Shown: positions 1 to 8,141, numbered from the stretch's first letter. The stretch is 64,000 bases of DNA from Alteribacter keqinensis (GCF_003710255.1 NZ_RHIB01000003.1:310001-374000); one strand, 5' to 3'. The notes: generated by a model from the letters alone, not told the origin. Numbers and translations: made by a program.

Positions 1-1
1 A

Positions 2-109
2 ATGTTATCTTTTTTTGATAAAATCTTGCTATTTTATGATGATAATCCATCATTTTACAGAATTACTAATGGTGCTGAGCGAGATAACGGACATTTTCAA
101 ATGTATTAA
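2..109 (+). CDS. C-terminal fragment of an unrecognised gene cut by the window edge
   Basis: An open frame runs from the window edge to TAA at 107-109, giving 35 residues that end in YRITNGAERDNGHFQMY. The ATG at base 2 has no visible ribosome binding site because the sequence starts there, so this is most likely the tail of a gene beginning upstream. The peptide is mixed and hydrophilic near its end and I do not recognise the family. It lies 16 bases before the next gene in the same direction, so the two may be co-transcribed. A chance open frame is also possible. Confidence 0.35.
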   Translation: MLSFFDKILLFYDDNPSFYRITNGAERDNGHFQMY

Positions 110-125
110 AAGCTAAAAAAAGCGG

Positions 126-1883
126 GTGGTTGGGTTGGAATTAAAAAAGTGGTCTTATTCTAAGGTTTTGATTGTATTCGTTCTGATGGCAATGAGTAGT
201 TTGTTAATTTTATGGAACCCGGCCCTCGCTTCTGGCGATGATCGGGGCGTTATATTCCCGGACCGGGATAATTCCTCACTTTCTGATACAGATGCAGGGA
301 ACGATGCATGGGGGCCGGGGAATGGTGGAGGATTTTTACCTGGGGGAAATCCGAATACAAATATGCCTGGACCAAGTTCTCCTCCCCCAGGAGATCCGAA
401 TGCCGACGACACGAGTCTGGGTGACCGGATTTTAAATGGAATAAGTAATTTTTGGAATGATACGAGAGAATTTGCCTCGGACGCCTGGGATGGTTTAAGG
501 GAAGTTGGTTCAGGCTCCTGGGACTGGATGGCGGATATGGGGGAAACAGCTTGGGATTGGACCAGGGATCGGGCTGTAGATGTCTGGGACTGGACTGTAG
601 ATCAAGCTACTTCTGCCTGGGAATGGCTGGGGGACTGGGGACAGGACCTGGTTAAGACTGTTCTTACAATCGTAGGAGTCGGTGTGGGGATCGTAGCGCT
701 GGTAGCCCTGGGAATCATCTCAGTTCCTGTAGCTATAGTAGCCGGGATTGGTGCTGCAGTCTTTGGAATCGGCTACTTTATCATTTACGGTGGTACCGAT
801 GCATTTAACTGGGTGCATGGTCTTCTTTGGACAACCGGTGGTGCGATCCTTGGAGGTATTTTACAGGCGACGGGGGCGCTCGCAGCTCTGGGAACGCTGG
901 GTAAAAAAGCGGCATTGTCCTCTTGGGCATGGCTGAGACAAAGTCCACAAATGATAGCAGGATGGGTGTCAAGAGGAGGTTCTTGGTTGGCAGGAGCCTC
1001 CCGGGCAGCCGGATCGTGGCTTGCAGGATCTGCAAGAGCGGCTGGTTCATGGGTCGCAGGAACTGCAAAAACGTTAGGATCCGCAGCCTTAGGAGCTGCG
1101 AGAACCGCTGGAGGATGGCTTGCTGGAGCGGCAAGAGCCTCAGGTGGATGGCTCGCCGGAGCAGCCAGATCGATTGGTTCTGCATTGGCTGGAGCAGCTA
1201 GAGGAGTGGGAGGCTGGATTGCCCGGGGACTCGGGAAAATTCCAGTACTCGGCTCGTTGTTTGGGAAAATCGGCAATGTGGGATTACTTAAAGGAATGAA
1301 GATGGCGATGGTTAAAGGTGCGCAGCTGTATGGCTTGGGTTTCGCTACATCTTTATTTGTATCCCTTATCAAACAAGCTGAAGCGCTCATCGGAGGTCAG
1401 CCACTGATTCCTTTAAGTGAGATGTTAATTGATGCAAACTTTGCTGGTGTAATGTCTATTGCTACTTTTGGATTACTAGATAAATTTAAGAAGGCTTCAA
1501 CTGCAGGGAAGCTAGGCTTAATGACATTATCAGGAACACTGGTAGGTGGAGCTGAGCTATTAAAAGAATTTGTAATGACGGGAAACTGGGAGATAAATAG
1601 CTTTATCGTAGGAGCTGTCTTTGGATTTGTTGCAAATCCGGTTGTCGGATTAGCAAAAAAAGCAATTGTAGCAAAAGTCACTTTTGGTTCTCAATCCCAG
1701 GCGAAGTCTTTATTACCAAATGTGATGCTTAATTGGCTTGAGGATAAATTCAAGTCACCTATGAAAGAAGACCTTCATAAGCAACTTAAACAAAATGAAT
1801 CGGACCCATTTAAAGACATTATGGAATTGGAAAAAGAACAAGGACCTAAATTTAAACACGATACAGGAAAGTATTACGTATAA
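126..1883 (+). CDS. Membrane protein with two tandem arrays of 11-residue repeats
   Basis: About 585 residues; family not recognised. An N-terminal signal-like hydrophobic segment (residues ~14-35, ending near ALA) is followed by a Gly/Pro/Asn-rich linker. Residues ~110-175 form six uninterrupted 11-residue repeats, each starting with Trp (WDWMADMGETA, WDWTRDRAVDV and so on). Strong hydrophobic segments follow at ~180-260. Residues ~283-370 form a second array of eight 11-residue repeats of the type AAGSWLAGSAR or ASGGWLAGAAR, then more hydrophobic helices and a charged tail. Eleven-residue repeats are typical of membrane-lying amphipathic helices; a role in membrane binding or pore formation is inference. 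GTG at 126 has no good ribosome site; TTG at 135, preceded by GGTGG, may be the true start. The next gene begins 14 bases downstream. Confidence 0.8.
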   Translation: MVGLELKKWSYSKVLIVFVLMAMSSLLILWNPALASGDDRGVIFPDRDNSSLSDTDAGNDAWGPGNGGGFLPGGNPNTNMPGPSSPPPGDPNADDTSLGDRILNGISNFWNDTREFASDAWDGLREVGSGSWDWMADMGETAWDWTRDRAVDVWDWTVDQATSAWEWLGDWGQDLVKTVLTIVGVGVGIVALVALGIISVPVAIVAGIGAAVFGIGYFIIYGGTDAFNWVHGLLWTTGGAILGGILQATGALAALGTLGKKAALSSWAWLRQSPQMIAGWVSRGGSWLAGASRAAGSWLAGSARAAGSWVAGTAKTLGSAALGAARTAGGWLAGAARASGGWLAGAARSIGSALAGAARGVGGWIARGLGKIPVLGSLFGKIGNVGLLKGMKMAMVKGAQLYGLGFATSLFVSLIKQAEALIGGQPLIPLSEMLIDANFAGVMSIATFGLLDKFKKASTAGKLGLMTLSGTLVGGAELLKEFVMTGNWEINSFIVGAVFGFVANPVVGLAKKAIVAKVTFGSQSQAKSLLPNVMLNWLEDKFKSPMKEDLHKQLKQNESDPFKDIMELEKEQGPKFKHDTGKYYV

Positions 1884-1897
1884 GAAGGTGAAACTTC

Positions 1898-2191
1898 ATG
1901 ACAACTAAGAAATGGACGATCATTCAAATTTTAAGCATCATGTACTTATTAGGCTTAGTTATTGGCTCTTCTTATTTTGGAGCTAGGTATTATGATGTGA
2001 TGAGTAACTTTGCGCAACAACATACATGGGTAGTTATCTTGATTCTTATTACAGCGGGCATTGCCCTTTTGTTATTTGTTTTGGGATTTGTGGTCAGGAA
2101 GGAAGGAGAATTAAATAAACAAACAGTCGTAACAACGGTTTCTATGATTGTGGTGTTTGGTGTTTTCCTCTATTTTTTTCAAGGAAGATAA
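1898..2191 (+). CDS. Small integral membrane protein, 97 residues
   Basis: Unrecognised family. Three hydrophobic segments can be seen at residues ~8-28, ~44-64 and ~76-93, with a short charged loop (VRKEGELNKQ) before the last. ATG at 1898 follows a good AAGGTG ribosome site and lies 14 bases after the repeat-rich membrane protein, so the two are probably one operon. A diverged, frameshifted relative follows at 2485-2774, sharing the MxxKKW-type N-terminus and the final helix. No enzymatic motif is visible. An accessory or immunity-like role for the preceding protein is possible but only inferred from position. Confidence 0.7.
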   Translation: MTTKKWTIIQILSIMYLLGLVIGSSYFGARYYDVMSNFAQQHTWVVILILITAGIALLLFVLGFVVRKEGELNKQTVVTTVSMIVVFGVFLYFFQGR

Positions 2192-2484
2192 GTTTAGATT
2201 AATTTAAATTAATTTGTCAAAGTTATAGGGTGTCTGGCTATGTTTGAAAGATACGGTGTGTGACATTTCACTACAGTCTCCTTATGCATCAGCGTGTACT
2301 TTAGCAGAGAACAAATAATAAATATTCACAAATGCCGAAAGACAGAGGTTTGATCTCTGTCTTTCAGTCTATTCAGATGACTGAAACAGACGATTTGAAT
2401 GGGGAAATATATACGTCTATGTCACTTACCAAATTCCTCGCATTTTCTTTGTATTTCTAGAACAAGAAGAAATGAGGTATACGA
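2192..2484. other. Intergenic stretch with a perfect 11-bp hairpin
   Basis: About 290 bases without a credible gene. GAAAGACAGAG at 2337-2347 pairs perfectly with CTCTGTCTTTC at 2355-2365. The hairpin looks like a terminator stem but is not followed by a clear T run, so it may be an inefficient terminator or an mRNA processing hairpin. Nothing else was recognised. Confidence 0.5.
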
Positions 2485-2774
2485 ATGGAACGCAGAAAAT
2501 GGAACAAAGTACAGGTGATTGCCGTTCTATGGGCAGTCTCATGCTTGGCGTTTTTTTACTGGTTGGCAAGCAGGGAAGTATCCTATAGCAATGAAATTAT
2601 CTCAAATTACGTTCCATTTGTCCTTTTAGCAGGGTTCGTTATGACAGTTCATTACTTGTAATGGTTTTGGCTGAAATGGCGAAGAGACATGGTAGTATCA
2701 ATGGCCAAGCGATTGCTTCAACTGTGTTATTCCTTATGGGAGTGTTTGTTTTGTATTTGTTTATAAACAGATAA
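2485..2774 (+). pseudogene. Frameshifted small membrane protein, paralogue of the 97-residue gene upstream
   Basis: ATG at 2485, after a GAGGT ribosome site, opens a 58-codon frame (N-terminus MERRKWNKVQVIAVLW) that stops with TAA at 2659-2661. A second frame starts with ATG at 2661-2663, overlapping the stop by one base, and gives 37 residues ending GVFVLYLFINR. Read end to end, the two pieces match the layout of the 97-residue protein at 1898: a charged N-terminus, hydrophobic helices, a charged loop (AEMAKRHGSINGQ) and a last helix. A one-base frameshift in a tandem duplicate explains this best. The TAATG overlap would also allow coupled translation of a split protein, so it may not be fully dead. 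Confidence 0.6.
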
Positions 2775-2790
2775 GTCCAGGGGAGAAATC

Positions 2791-3195
2791 ATGATGAAAA
2801 GAGAAGATTTCTATACAGTGACTGTTGAAGACGATTTCGTTCAAGATGAAGACAAACCTTACAAAGTCTACTTTAAATTAAAATTAAACGATCCTGTATT
2901 TAGTGAATTTGTTGTTGGCTTTAGTGAAGAAAGATATGACTGGGTGATGATTATCCAAGAGAAGATCGTCTATAGAATGGGTTTTGATTTCCTGGGCAGG
3001 TATTATATGAGGCTTGTACGTCCAAACATGTTTGGAATGAAGAAAGTCTCAGAAGAGAACGGATATACAGAAGAATCACTTCATCATTTAATTAAAAATG
3101 GGATATGGACGTATGCGACTTTACCCTTTCGTTCTCTATATTGGTTTTACAGTAAAATAACGGGGAAAATGGATTTGTATATTGTGAAATTATGA
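2791..3195 (+). CDS. Hypothetical protein, 134 residues
   Basis: Unrecognised. The protein is soluble-looking with many aromatic residues (RYDWVMI, RSLYWFYSKI) and an acidic N-terminal third, without signal peptide or convincing transmembrane helix. ATG at 2791 or 2794 follows GGGGAG at good spacing. It sits 16 bases after the broken small membrane gene and 21 bases before the secreted NlpC/P60 protein, all on one strand, so it is likely part of the same surface-protein transcription unit. No catalytic motif was found. Confidence 0.65.
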   Translation: MMKREDFYTVTVEDDFVQDEDKPYKVYFKLKLNDPVFSEFVVGFSEERYDWVMIIQEKIVYRMGFDFLGRYYMRLVRPNMFGMKKVSEENGYTEESLHHLIKNGIWTYATLPFRSLYWFYSKITGKMDLYIVKL

Positions 3196-3216
3196 AACGG
3201 TAAAAGGAGTGGTTGG

Positions 3217-5535
3217 ATGAAAAAGTATCTGGTTTTCCCCTTCGTCCTGTTGATGCTGTTCGGGCTCTTCCATGATGACGCGTTTGCGCAGGAAGAAAAG
3301 GACGCTGCAGCGGCGTTAGCTATTGACATGGTCGGTCCCAATGAGCAGGGTTTTATTACGTCAGAGCTTGTCCAGTATATATTTGAACAAACAAAAGGAA
3401 TATCCCTCCCTCGTTTCGCCAGGGAGCAGATAGAGGCAGGGACGGAAGTGAACCGAGATGATTTACAGGCTGGTGACGTTGTGTTTTTCCAGGGCTCGTC
3501 GTTAATGTCCGGGATCTATATTGGGAATGGCCGGTTTGTAATCGTGACAAGCGAAGGCATTTCAGAAAGAAATATGGAGACGAGTGATTATTGGTCAGGG
3601 ATTTACGTGGGTGCAAGCCGGTATACAGAGGAAGATTTTACGGTCGATGACCCGGCTGCGGAATTTGCACTTGAAAGTGTCGGCGAAAACAGTGAAGACT
3701 TTATTACTTCTGAATTTGTGCAATATGTTTTTGACAATATAAAGAATATCTCTCTTCCAAGGCATGCAGCGGATCAGTGGCTGCTCGGGGAGAGTATTGA
3801 AAAGGAGAATTTACAGGCCGGGGACGTGGTGTTTTTTCAAGGCACGTTTTTAATGTCAGGCATTTATATCGATAATGGCCGGTTTGTAATCGTGACAAGC
3901 GACGGCATTTCCGAAAGAAATCTGGAGACGAGCGATTATTGGTCAGGCATATACATTGGAGCAAAAAGATACTCAGCTGAAAACATTGATCCTGAACCTT
4001 CGGACAATGACATTGTTGAACAGGCAAGAGCTCTCATTGGAAGTCCTTATAGCCGGGACGGTGAGGATCCTGAGACCGGATTTAATACCGGGTCACTCGT
4101 TCACTATGTATTTAAAGAGGTAACCGGAAGCTGGCTTTCGAAAAGGCCTGCCGGACTGTATGATGCGGGGGAAAAAATCAGTCAGGACGAGCTGCAGCCA
4201 GGAGACTTGGTATTTTTTGAAGGCAGTGAAGGGTTGATTTCCGGCATTTACACGGGAGATCGCCAGTTTATTATTGCAACTTCATCCGGAGTATTGGAGA
4301 GGCATTTAGATCATCACACATATTTTGCAGAACGGTATGAAGGCGCTGTTCGGTATTCAAACGAATTATTGGAAAAGTCCAATCCTGATACCTACGCGGA
4401 TCATGAAAACCCCATAATACAAGAAGCGATGAAATATATGGGCACGCCGTATTTAATGACAGGAAGCACACTGGATGCGTTTGATTGTTCCTTCTTTATT
4501 CAAACCGTATTTAGAGAAGCAATAAATGTTTATTTGCCACGGATTAGCTACAAACAATGGGAGGTTGGAGAAACCATTCTGGAGGCCGGGACAGATATAG
4601 ATTCTATTGAACTCGATCATCATATCAGGCCCGGAGATGTGCTCTACTTTTCTGGAACGTGGCAGGAAGGAATCTCTCATACCGCTATTTATCTTGGTGA
4701 TGATCACATTGTCCATGCCACAGGAGAAGAAGGAGAAACGACCATTTCATATATGAATGAGTATTGGAAGGCGCATTTTACGGGAGTAAAGCGCTTTGAT
4801 GATTTAACCATTCAATATGATAATGGAGCGGTATTTGAAGCTTATAACCTTCTTGGTACAGAATACAATCTCGGAGGCGCTTCGCCGGAACAAGGCTTTG
4901 ACACGGGCGGTCTCGTCCAGTACGTCTATAAAAAAGGCCTGAATATCGATTTGCCGCGCTATGGAAACCAGCAATGGGAGGAAGGTACCGAAATATCTGC
5001 AGATGAAATTGAACGCGGAGACTTAATGTTCTTTGAAGGATCCAGCTTAATCCCTGCTGTATATATCGGCAACAATCAAATCATTGTCGCCACCCAGTCC
5101 TCTGGCGTAGCCATCGTAGATCTGACTACCAGTTCTTATTGGCCACCGCGGTATGTAGGGAGCAGGACTTATGAAAGACCTCAGGAAAAAAACATAGAGG
5201 CACAGCTTGCTGAAGATTACAATGGCGAAGGGTATGAAGGGACCTCTGCAGAATTTATTCAACACCTCTTTGAAGAAGGCTCTGGCATGACCTTACCTGC
5301 AACAATTGAAATGCTTCGCCAATATGGCGAAAAAATTCATATCGAAGAACTCGAGAGAGGGGACCTGCTGTTCTTTGCCGGGGAAGATGGAGGAGACGCT
5401 GCGGAGCTCGCTGCCCTTTATCTTGGAGAAGGCAGATTCGCAACCGTTATAGATGGAAAAGTTGACATCCGTGAAATGAATACAGATGAATATTGGATTA
5501 ATCGATTATTAGAAGGAAGGCGAATTACAGAATAA
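3217..5535 (+). CDS. Secreted protein with six NlpC/P60-like domains, one apparently catalytic
   Basis: 772 residues. Residues 1-25 are a signal peptide ending AFA. The rest is six imperfect repeats of ~120 residues, each showing a helix start, a [ST]xxFxQxxF-like stretch, LPR, a GDxxFF strand and an IYIGxxxxIVAT strand. This is the NlpC/P60 (gamma-D-glutamyl-diaminopimelate endopeptidase) layout. Only the fourth repeat keeps the nucleophile Cys (C424 in FDCSFF) and His (H488 in SHTAIYLG, H500 in HIVHATG). The others carry Thr, Asn or Glu where DCS should be (FITSE, FNTGS, FDTGG). Expected role: cell-wall peptide cleavage by domain 4, with inactive repeats perhaps binding the wall. The ribosome site AAAGGAG precedes ATG 3217. 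A terminator hairpin follows at 5545. Confidence 0.85.
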   Translation: MKKYLVFPFVLLMLFGLFHDDAFAQEEKDAAAALAIDMVGPNEQGFITSELVQYIFEQTKGISLPRFAREQIEAGTEVNRDDLQAGDVVFFQGSSLMSGIYIGNGRFVIVTSEGISERNMETSDYWSGIYVGASRYTEEDFTVDDPAAEFALESVGENSEDFITSEFVQYVFDNIKNISLPRHAADQWLLGESIEKENLQAGDVVFFQGTFLMSGIYIDNGRFVIVTSDGISERNLETSDYWSGIYIGAKRYSAENIDPEPSDNDIVEQARALIGSPYSRDGEDPETGFNTGSLVHYVFKEVTGSWLSKRPAGLYDAGEKISQDELQPGDLVFFEGSEGLISGIYTGDRQFIIATSSGVLERHLDHHTYFAERYEGAVRYSNELLEKSNPDTYADHENPIIQEAMKYMGTPYLMTGSTLDAFDCSFFIQTVFREAINVYLPRISYKQWEVGETILEAGTDIDSIELDHHIRPGDVLYFSGTWQEGISHTAIYLGDDHIVHATGEEGETTISYMNEYWKAHFTGVKRFDDLTIQYDNGAVFEAYNLLGTEYNLGGASPEQGFDTGGLVQYVYKKGLNIDLPRYGNQQWEEGTEISADEIERGDLMFFEGSSLIPAVYIGNNQIIVATQSSGVAIVDLTTSSYWPPRYVGSRTYERPQEKNIEAQLAEDYNGEGYEGTSAEFIQHLFEEGSGMTLPATIEMLRQYGEKIHIEELERGDLLFFAGEDGGDAAELAALYLGEGRFATVIDGKVDIREMNTDEYWINRLLEGRRITE

Positions 5536-5544
5536 CCATTATGA

Positions 5545-5582
5545 GAAAGGGTTTCTGCCGAGAATGGGCAGAAGCCCTTTTG
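5545..5582 (+). terminator. Intrinsic terminator after the NlpC/P60 gene
   Basis: AAAGGGTTTCTGCC pairs with GGGCAGAAGCCCTTT, followed by a short T run. It sits 10 bases after the stop codon. Confidence 0.7.
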
Positions 5583-5750
5583 CCTGAGAACTGCCATACA
5601 AACGGCCCGGAGTTGCAGGATTAGGGGACAGCGGGCAGGCATTGAAGTGGGCGATATCCTTTTTCGCTTTTATTCTAATATATTATCTTTTTGTGAACCG
5701 TTAGTGATCTGATAGAAAAACATGGAGAGGCTTCTCACATAAATGTTAGA

Positions 5751-5781
5751 ATGTTAACTATATATGATACGTGGTTAACAT
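5751..5781 (+). promoter_or_regulatory. Palindromic operator-like site before the nitric oxide synthase operon
   Basis: ATGTTAAC (5751-5758) and GTTAACAT (5774-5781) form a perfect 8-bp inverted repeat with a 15-base spacer, and a related half-site ATGTTAGA lies just before it. A plausible -10 (TATGAT, 5763-5768) falls inside the spacer, which suits a repressor site. The binding protein is not identifiable from sequence. Confidence 0.45.
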
Positions 5782-5801
5782 TTGATTGCGGGGTGTTTGT
5801 G

Positions 5802-6230
5802 ATGACGGTTCGTACGCTTAGGGGGCATCATCTTCTGTGTGTGCACGGGTTTCAGGGGATGGGGTACAGTCCGGGTTTTGTGAAAAAGATGGAGACGATT
5901 GTGGAGGATATCCGTGATCCGGAGAAGGATTTCCCGATCCGGGTTGTGGTGGATCTGGATGATGCGTGTACGGCCTGTCCTCATAACGGCGGGTCTTTTT
6001 GTGCGGCAAGTGCGGGGTCTGATGCCCATGTGAAGGGATTGGATGAGCGGGCAATTGCGCATCTTAAGCTGGAGGACGGGAAGCTTTACCGGAAGAGCAA
6101 GCTCGTGGAGTGGACGGCGAGGACCCTTGAGCCGGAGGATCTGGACCAGATTTGTAAGGGTTGCAGCTGGCTTTCCTACGGGGTTTGCAAGGCCGGGATC
6201 CGGAAACTGAATGAGGAATGGAGAAGGTGA
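5802..6230 (+). CDS. DUF1284 family cysteine-rich protein
   Basis: 142 residues from ATG 5802 (a longer frame from 5751 would overlap the operator; GGGGTG before 5802 supports the shorter start). The N-terminus RTLRGHHLLCVHGFQGMGYS and seven cysteines in a C, CxxC, C, CxxC, C pattern (DACTACPH, FCAAS, ICKGCSWL, GVC) match the DUF1284 family, which is thought to bind a metal or iron-sulfur cluster. Function is not established. It is the first gene of a tight operon: its TGA overlaps the possible start of the thioredoxin-like gene, and nitric oxide synthase follows. Base composition and codon use are clearly richer in G+C than the genes before 5.7 kb. A redox role with the next two genes is inference. 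Confidence 0.8.
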   Translation: MTVRTLRGHHLLCVHGFQGMGYSPGFVKKMETIVEDIRDPEKDFPIRVVVDLDDACTACPHNGGSFCAASAGSDAHVKGLDERAIAHLKLEDGKLYRKSKLVEWTARTLEPEDLDQICKGCSWLSYGVCKAGIRKLNEEWRR

Positions 6231-6235
6231 TGATG

Positions 6236-6583
6236 ATGGAGAAAATGACGTCGTTTGAAGAGGCGGAGGGTGTTGTGAGAGACGGGGATCCGGTGTTGGT
6301 GCTGGTCAAATCGCGGCGCTGTTCTGTGTGCGACGCGGTGGAGGTGCAGCTTCTTGAGTGGCACGAAAAGAACCGCCGTGTGAGGATCAGGAGCCTGCAG
6401 ATGGAAGATGTGCCTGAGGCCGCCGGGCAGTGGACCGTGTTCGCAGCGCCGACGCTTGTTTTTTTCCATAATGGCAGTGAGGTCTGGCGGGGTTCGCGGT
6501 TTATCCGGTGGGAGGAACTGGATCGTGTGACTGAGTCTTTGGGCTTGGTTCGGGGGCCGGATATGGGGTATAATGGAGGCTAA
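6236..6583 (+). CDS. Thioredoxin-like protein
   Basis: About 115 residues. The fold pattern is clear: an N-terminal helix, VLVLVKS strand, CSVC active site (CxxC), then the strand VRIRSLQ and the cis-Pro strand AAPTLVFFHNG. This is a small thiol-disulfide protein rather than classic thioredoxin, since WCGPC is replaced by RRCSVC. Three in-frame ATGs at 6230, 6233 and 6236 follow GAGAAGG; 6236 has the best spacing and 6230 overlaps the upstream stop, so translation is coupled. It lies between DUF1284 and nos, suggesting it supplies electrons or protects thiols for one of them. That link is inferred from the operon only. Confidence 0.8.
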   Translation: MEKMTSFEEAEGVVRDGDPVLVLVKSRRCSVCDAVEVQLLEWHEKNRRVRIRSLQMEDVPEAAGQWTVFAAPTLVFFHNGSEVWRGSRFIRWEELDRVTESLGLVRGPDMGYNGG

Positions 6584-6589
6584 TTGTAA

Positions 6590-7684
6590 ATGATCGGTGG
6601 AGATTGTATGAGAGTGTTGGAGGATGCGCGGGCGTTTGTGGACGTGTGTTACCGTGAGCTGGGTAAGGAGGAGAGTATTCCGGTGCGGCTTGAGGAAATT
6701 GAGCGGGAGGTCGCTGAGACGGGGACGTATGTCCAGACGGCTGAGGAGCTGTCGCATGGGGCGAAGATGGCGTGGCGGAACAGCAATAAGTGTATTGGGC
6801 GGTTGTTCTGGAGTATGCTTGATGTGTTTGATGCGCGGTCGTTGTCGGAGGAGGAGGCGGTGTTTCAGGCGCTGTGCCAGCATATTGAGTATGCGACGAA
6901 TGGCGGTCGGATCCGGCCGACGATTACGATTTTTCCGGCGCGTCTGGCGGACGGGCGTGACCGGGTGCGGATTTGGAATCACCAGCTGATCCGGTATGCG
7001 GGTTATGAGACGGAGGATGGTGTTGTCGGGGATTCGTGGTCGGTGGCGTTTACGCGGGAGTGTGAGCGGCTTGGCTGGCGTGGTACGGGTACGGATTTTG
7101 ATGTGCTGCCTCTTGTGATTCAGGTGGATGGTCGTGAGCCTGTGTGGTTTGAGATTCCCGGGGAACTGGTGCTGGAGGTCGAGGTGCGGCATCCGGAAGA
7201 GGCGGGTGTGGCGGAGCTTGGTGTCCGGTGGTACGGGGTGCCGATTATTTCGGATATGAAGCTTGAGGTTGGGGGTCTGGTGTATCCGGCGGCGCCGTTT
7301 AACGGGTGGTATATGGAGACGGAGATCGGGGCTCGGAATCTTGCAGATACGGACCGGTATGATTTGCTGCGGCGGGTGGCGGAGGTGTTTGGTCTGGATA
7401 CGTCGCGGGTGTCTACGTTGTGGAAGGACCGGGCTTTGGTTGAGTTGAACCGGGCTGTGCTTCATTCGTTCAAGGCGGATGGGGTGAGTGTGGTGGATCA
7501 TCATACGGCAGCCGAGCAGTTCCGGCAGTTTGAGAAGCGGGAAGAGGGCTGCGGACGTGAACTGACGGGGCGGTGGGACTGGCTGATTCCGCCGGTGTCA
7601 CCGGCGACGACGCATATTTTTCACCGGGGTTATGAGGATAAGATCGTGGTGCCGAATTATTTTTATCAGGAGAAGCCTTACTGA
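6590..7684 (+). CDS. nos: Bacterial nitric oxide synthase, oxygenase domain
   Basis: 364 residues, the normal length of Bacillus NOS. It oxidises L-arginine to citrulline and NO on heme with tetrahydrobiopterin or tetrahydrofolate. Diagnostic features include [11 protein letters not shown] with the proximal heme cysteine (C68 from this start), [35 protein letters not shown], and [17 protein letters not shown] with the substrate-binding Glu, then the pterin-side C-terminus [18 protein letters not shown]. There is no reductase domain, as usual for Gram-positives, so electrons come from cellular flavoproteins. Start may be ATG 6590 (GGAGG upstream) or 6608 (GGTGGAG upstream). It is the last gene of the DUF1284-thioredoxin-nos operon. 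NO made this way is known to protect Bacillus from oxidants and some antibiotics. Confidence 0.97.
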   Translation: MIGGDCMRVLEDARAFVDVCYRELGKEESIPVRLEEIEREVAETGTYVQTAEELSHGAKMAWRNSNKCIGRLFWSMLDVFDARSLSEEEAVFQALCQHIEYATNGGRIRPTITIFPARLADGRDRVRIWNHQLIRYAGYETEDGVVGDSWSVAFTRECERLGWRGTGTDFDVLPLVIQVDGREPVWFEIPGELVLEVEVRHPEEAGVAELGVRWYGVPIISDMKLEVGGLVYPAAPFNGWYMETEIGARNLADTDRYDLLRRVAEVFGLDTSRVSTLWKDRALVELNRAVLHSFKADGVSVVDHHTAAEQFRQFEKREEGCGRELTGRWDWLIPPVSPATTHIFHRGYEDKIVVPNYFYQEKPY

Positions 7685-7761
7685 CGGCGGGGATGCCGTG
7701 GGAGGCTTTTTTGTTTTGTTTTTTCGTTGTTGGGGGCGGGGGAGGTTTGCAGAAATTGTGC

Positions 7762-7774
7762 GGGGTCTGTCCCC
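7762..7774. repeat. Family B palindrome, copy B1
   Basis: GGGGTCTGTCCCC core, flanked by ATTGTGC and GTAACTTTT. One of six copies in the window with a GGGGACAGACCCC core (on one strand or the other), usually preceded by AATTGT or AAGTTC. It lies between nos and the first lmo0937-like gene. Confidence 0.8.
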
Positions 7775-7857
7775 GTAACTTTTGGGTTTTGTGGTTGACT
7801 TTTAATGGTTTTTTTACAGGTGGATGGGGCTAGTCTGCGGGTTTTTGAGATGTGATT

Positions 7858-7882
7858 GTTTTAATTTCTGAGGGTTGGGGAA
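7858..7882 (+). promoter_or_regulatory. SigB-like promoter of the 45-residue membrane protein
   Basis: GTTTTA (7858-7863), a 13-base spacer and GGGGAA (7877-7882) resemble the general-stress sigma-B consensus GTTTAA-N12-15-GGGTAT. The lmo0937 family is typically stress-associated, which fits. The call rests on eye matching. Confidence 0.4.
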
Positions 7883-7964
7883 AAGTAGGATTAGCGACGT
7901 TCTTACATTTGCTTATGATCTTAGACGTATTCGCAGTTCTATACTTACAAAGGAGGACAATCAC

Positions 7965-8102
7965 ATGCTCTGGACTATTATTGGTATTTTAATTGTGCTT
8001 TGGTTATTCGGGTTTTTACTCGATGTAGCAGGCGGTATCATTCACGTGCTGCTTGTCATTGCCCTGGTCGTGTTCATCATCAATATGATACGCGGGCGTT
8101 AG
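7965..8102 (+). CDS. lmo0937-like small membrane protein, 45 residues
   Basis: MLWTIIGILIVLWLFGFLLD starts a protein with two closely spaced hydrophobic helices around a DVAGGIIH turn, ending in NMIRGR. This is the layout of the lmo0937 family of tiny membrane proteins. Molecular function is unknown. A textbook AAAGGAGG ribosome site precedes ATG 7965; the longer frame from 7875 has no such support. A SigB-like promoter lies ~85 bases upstream and a terminator hairpin follows. A related 47-residue protein is encoded at 8475. Confidence 0.8.
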   Translation: MLWTIIGILIVLWLFGFLLDVAGGIIHVLLVIALVVFIINMIRGR

Positions 8103-8141
8103 TTAAGGTAAGTGGATTTTTGAAGAGTGGAATGTGTTTTG

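Noticed and set aside
785-1390. Long antisense open frame in the repeat membrane protein
   Set aside because: Explained by the Gly/Ala-rich codons on the other strand; no ribosome site, repetitive Pro/Ala composition.
6176-7504. A 442-codon open frame opposite the nos operon, rich in His, Arg and Pro
   Set aside because: It is the antisense shadow of the G-rich nos operon. It has no ribosome site and a composition typical of antisense frames in G+C-rich genes.
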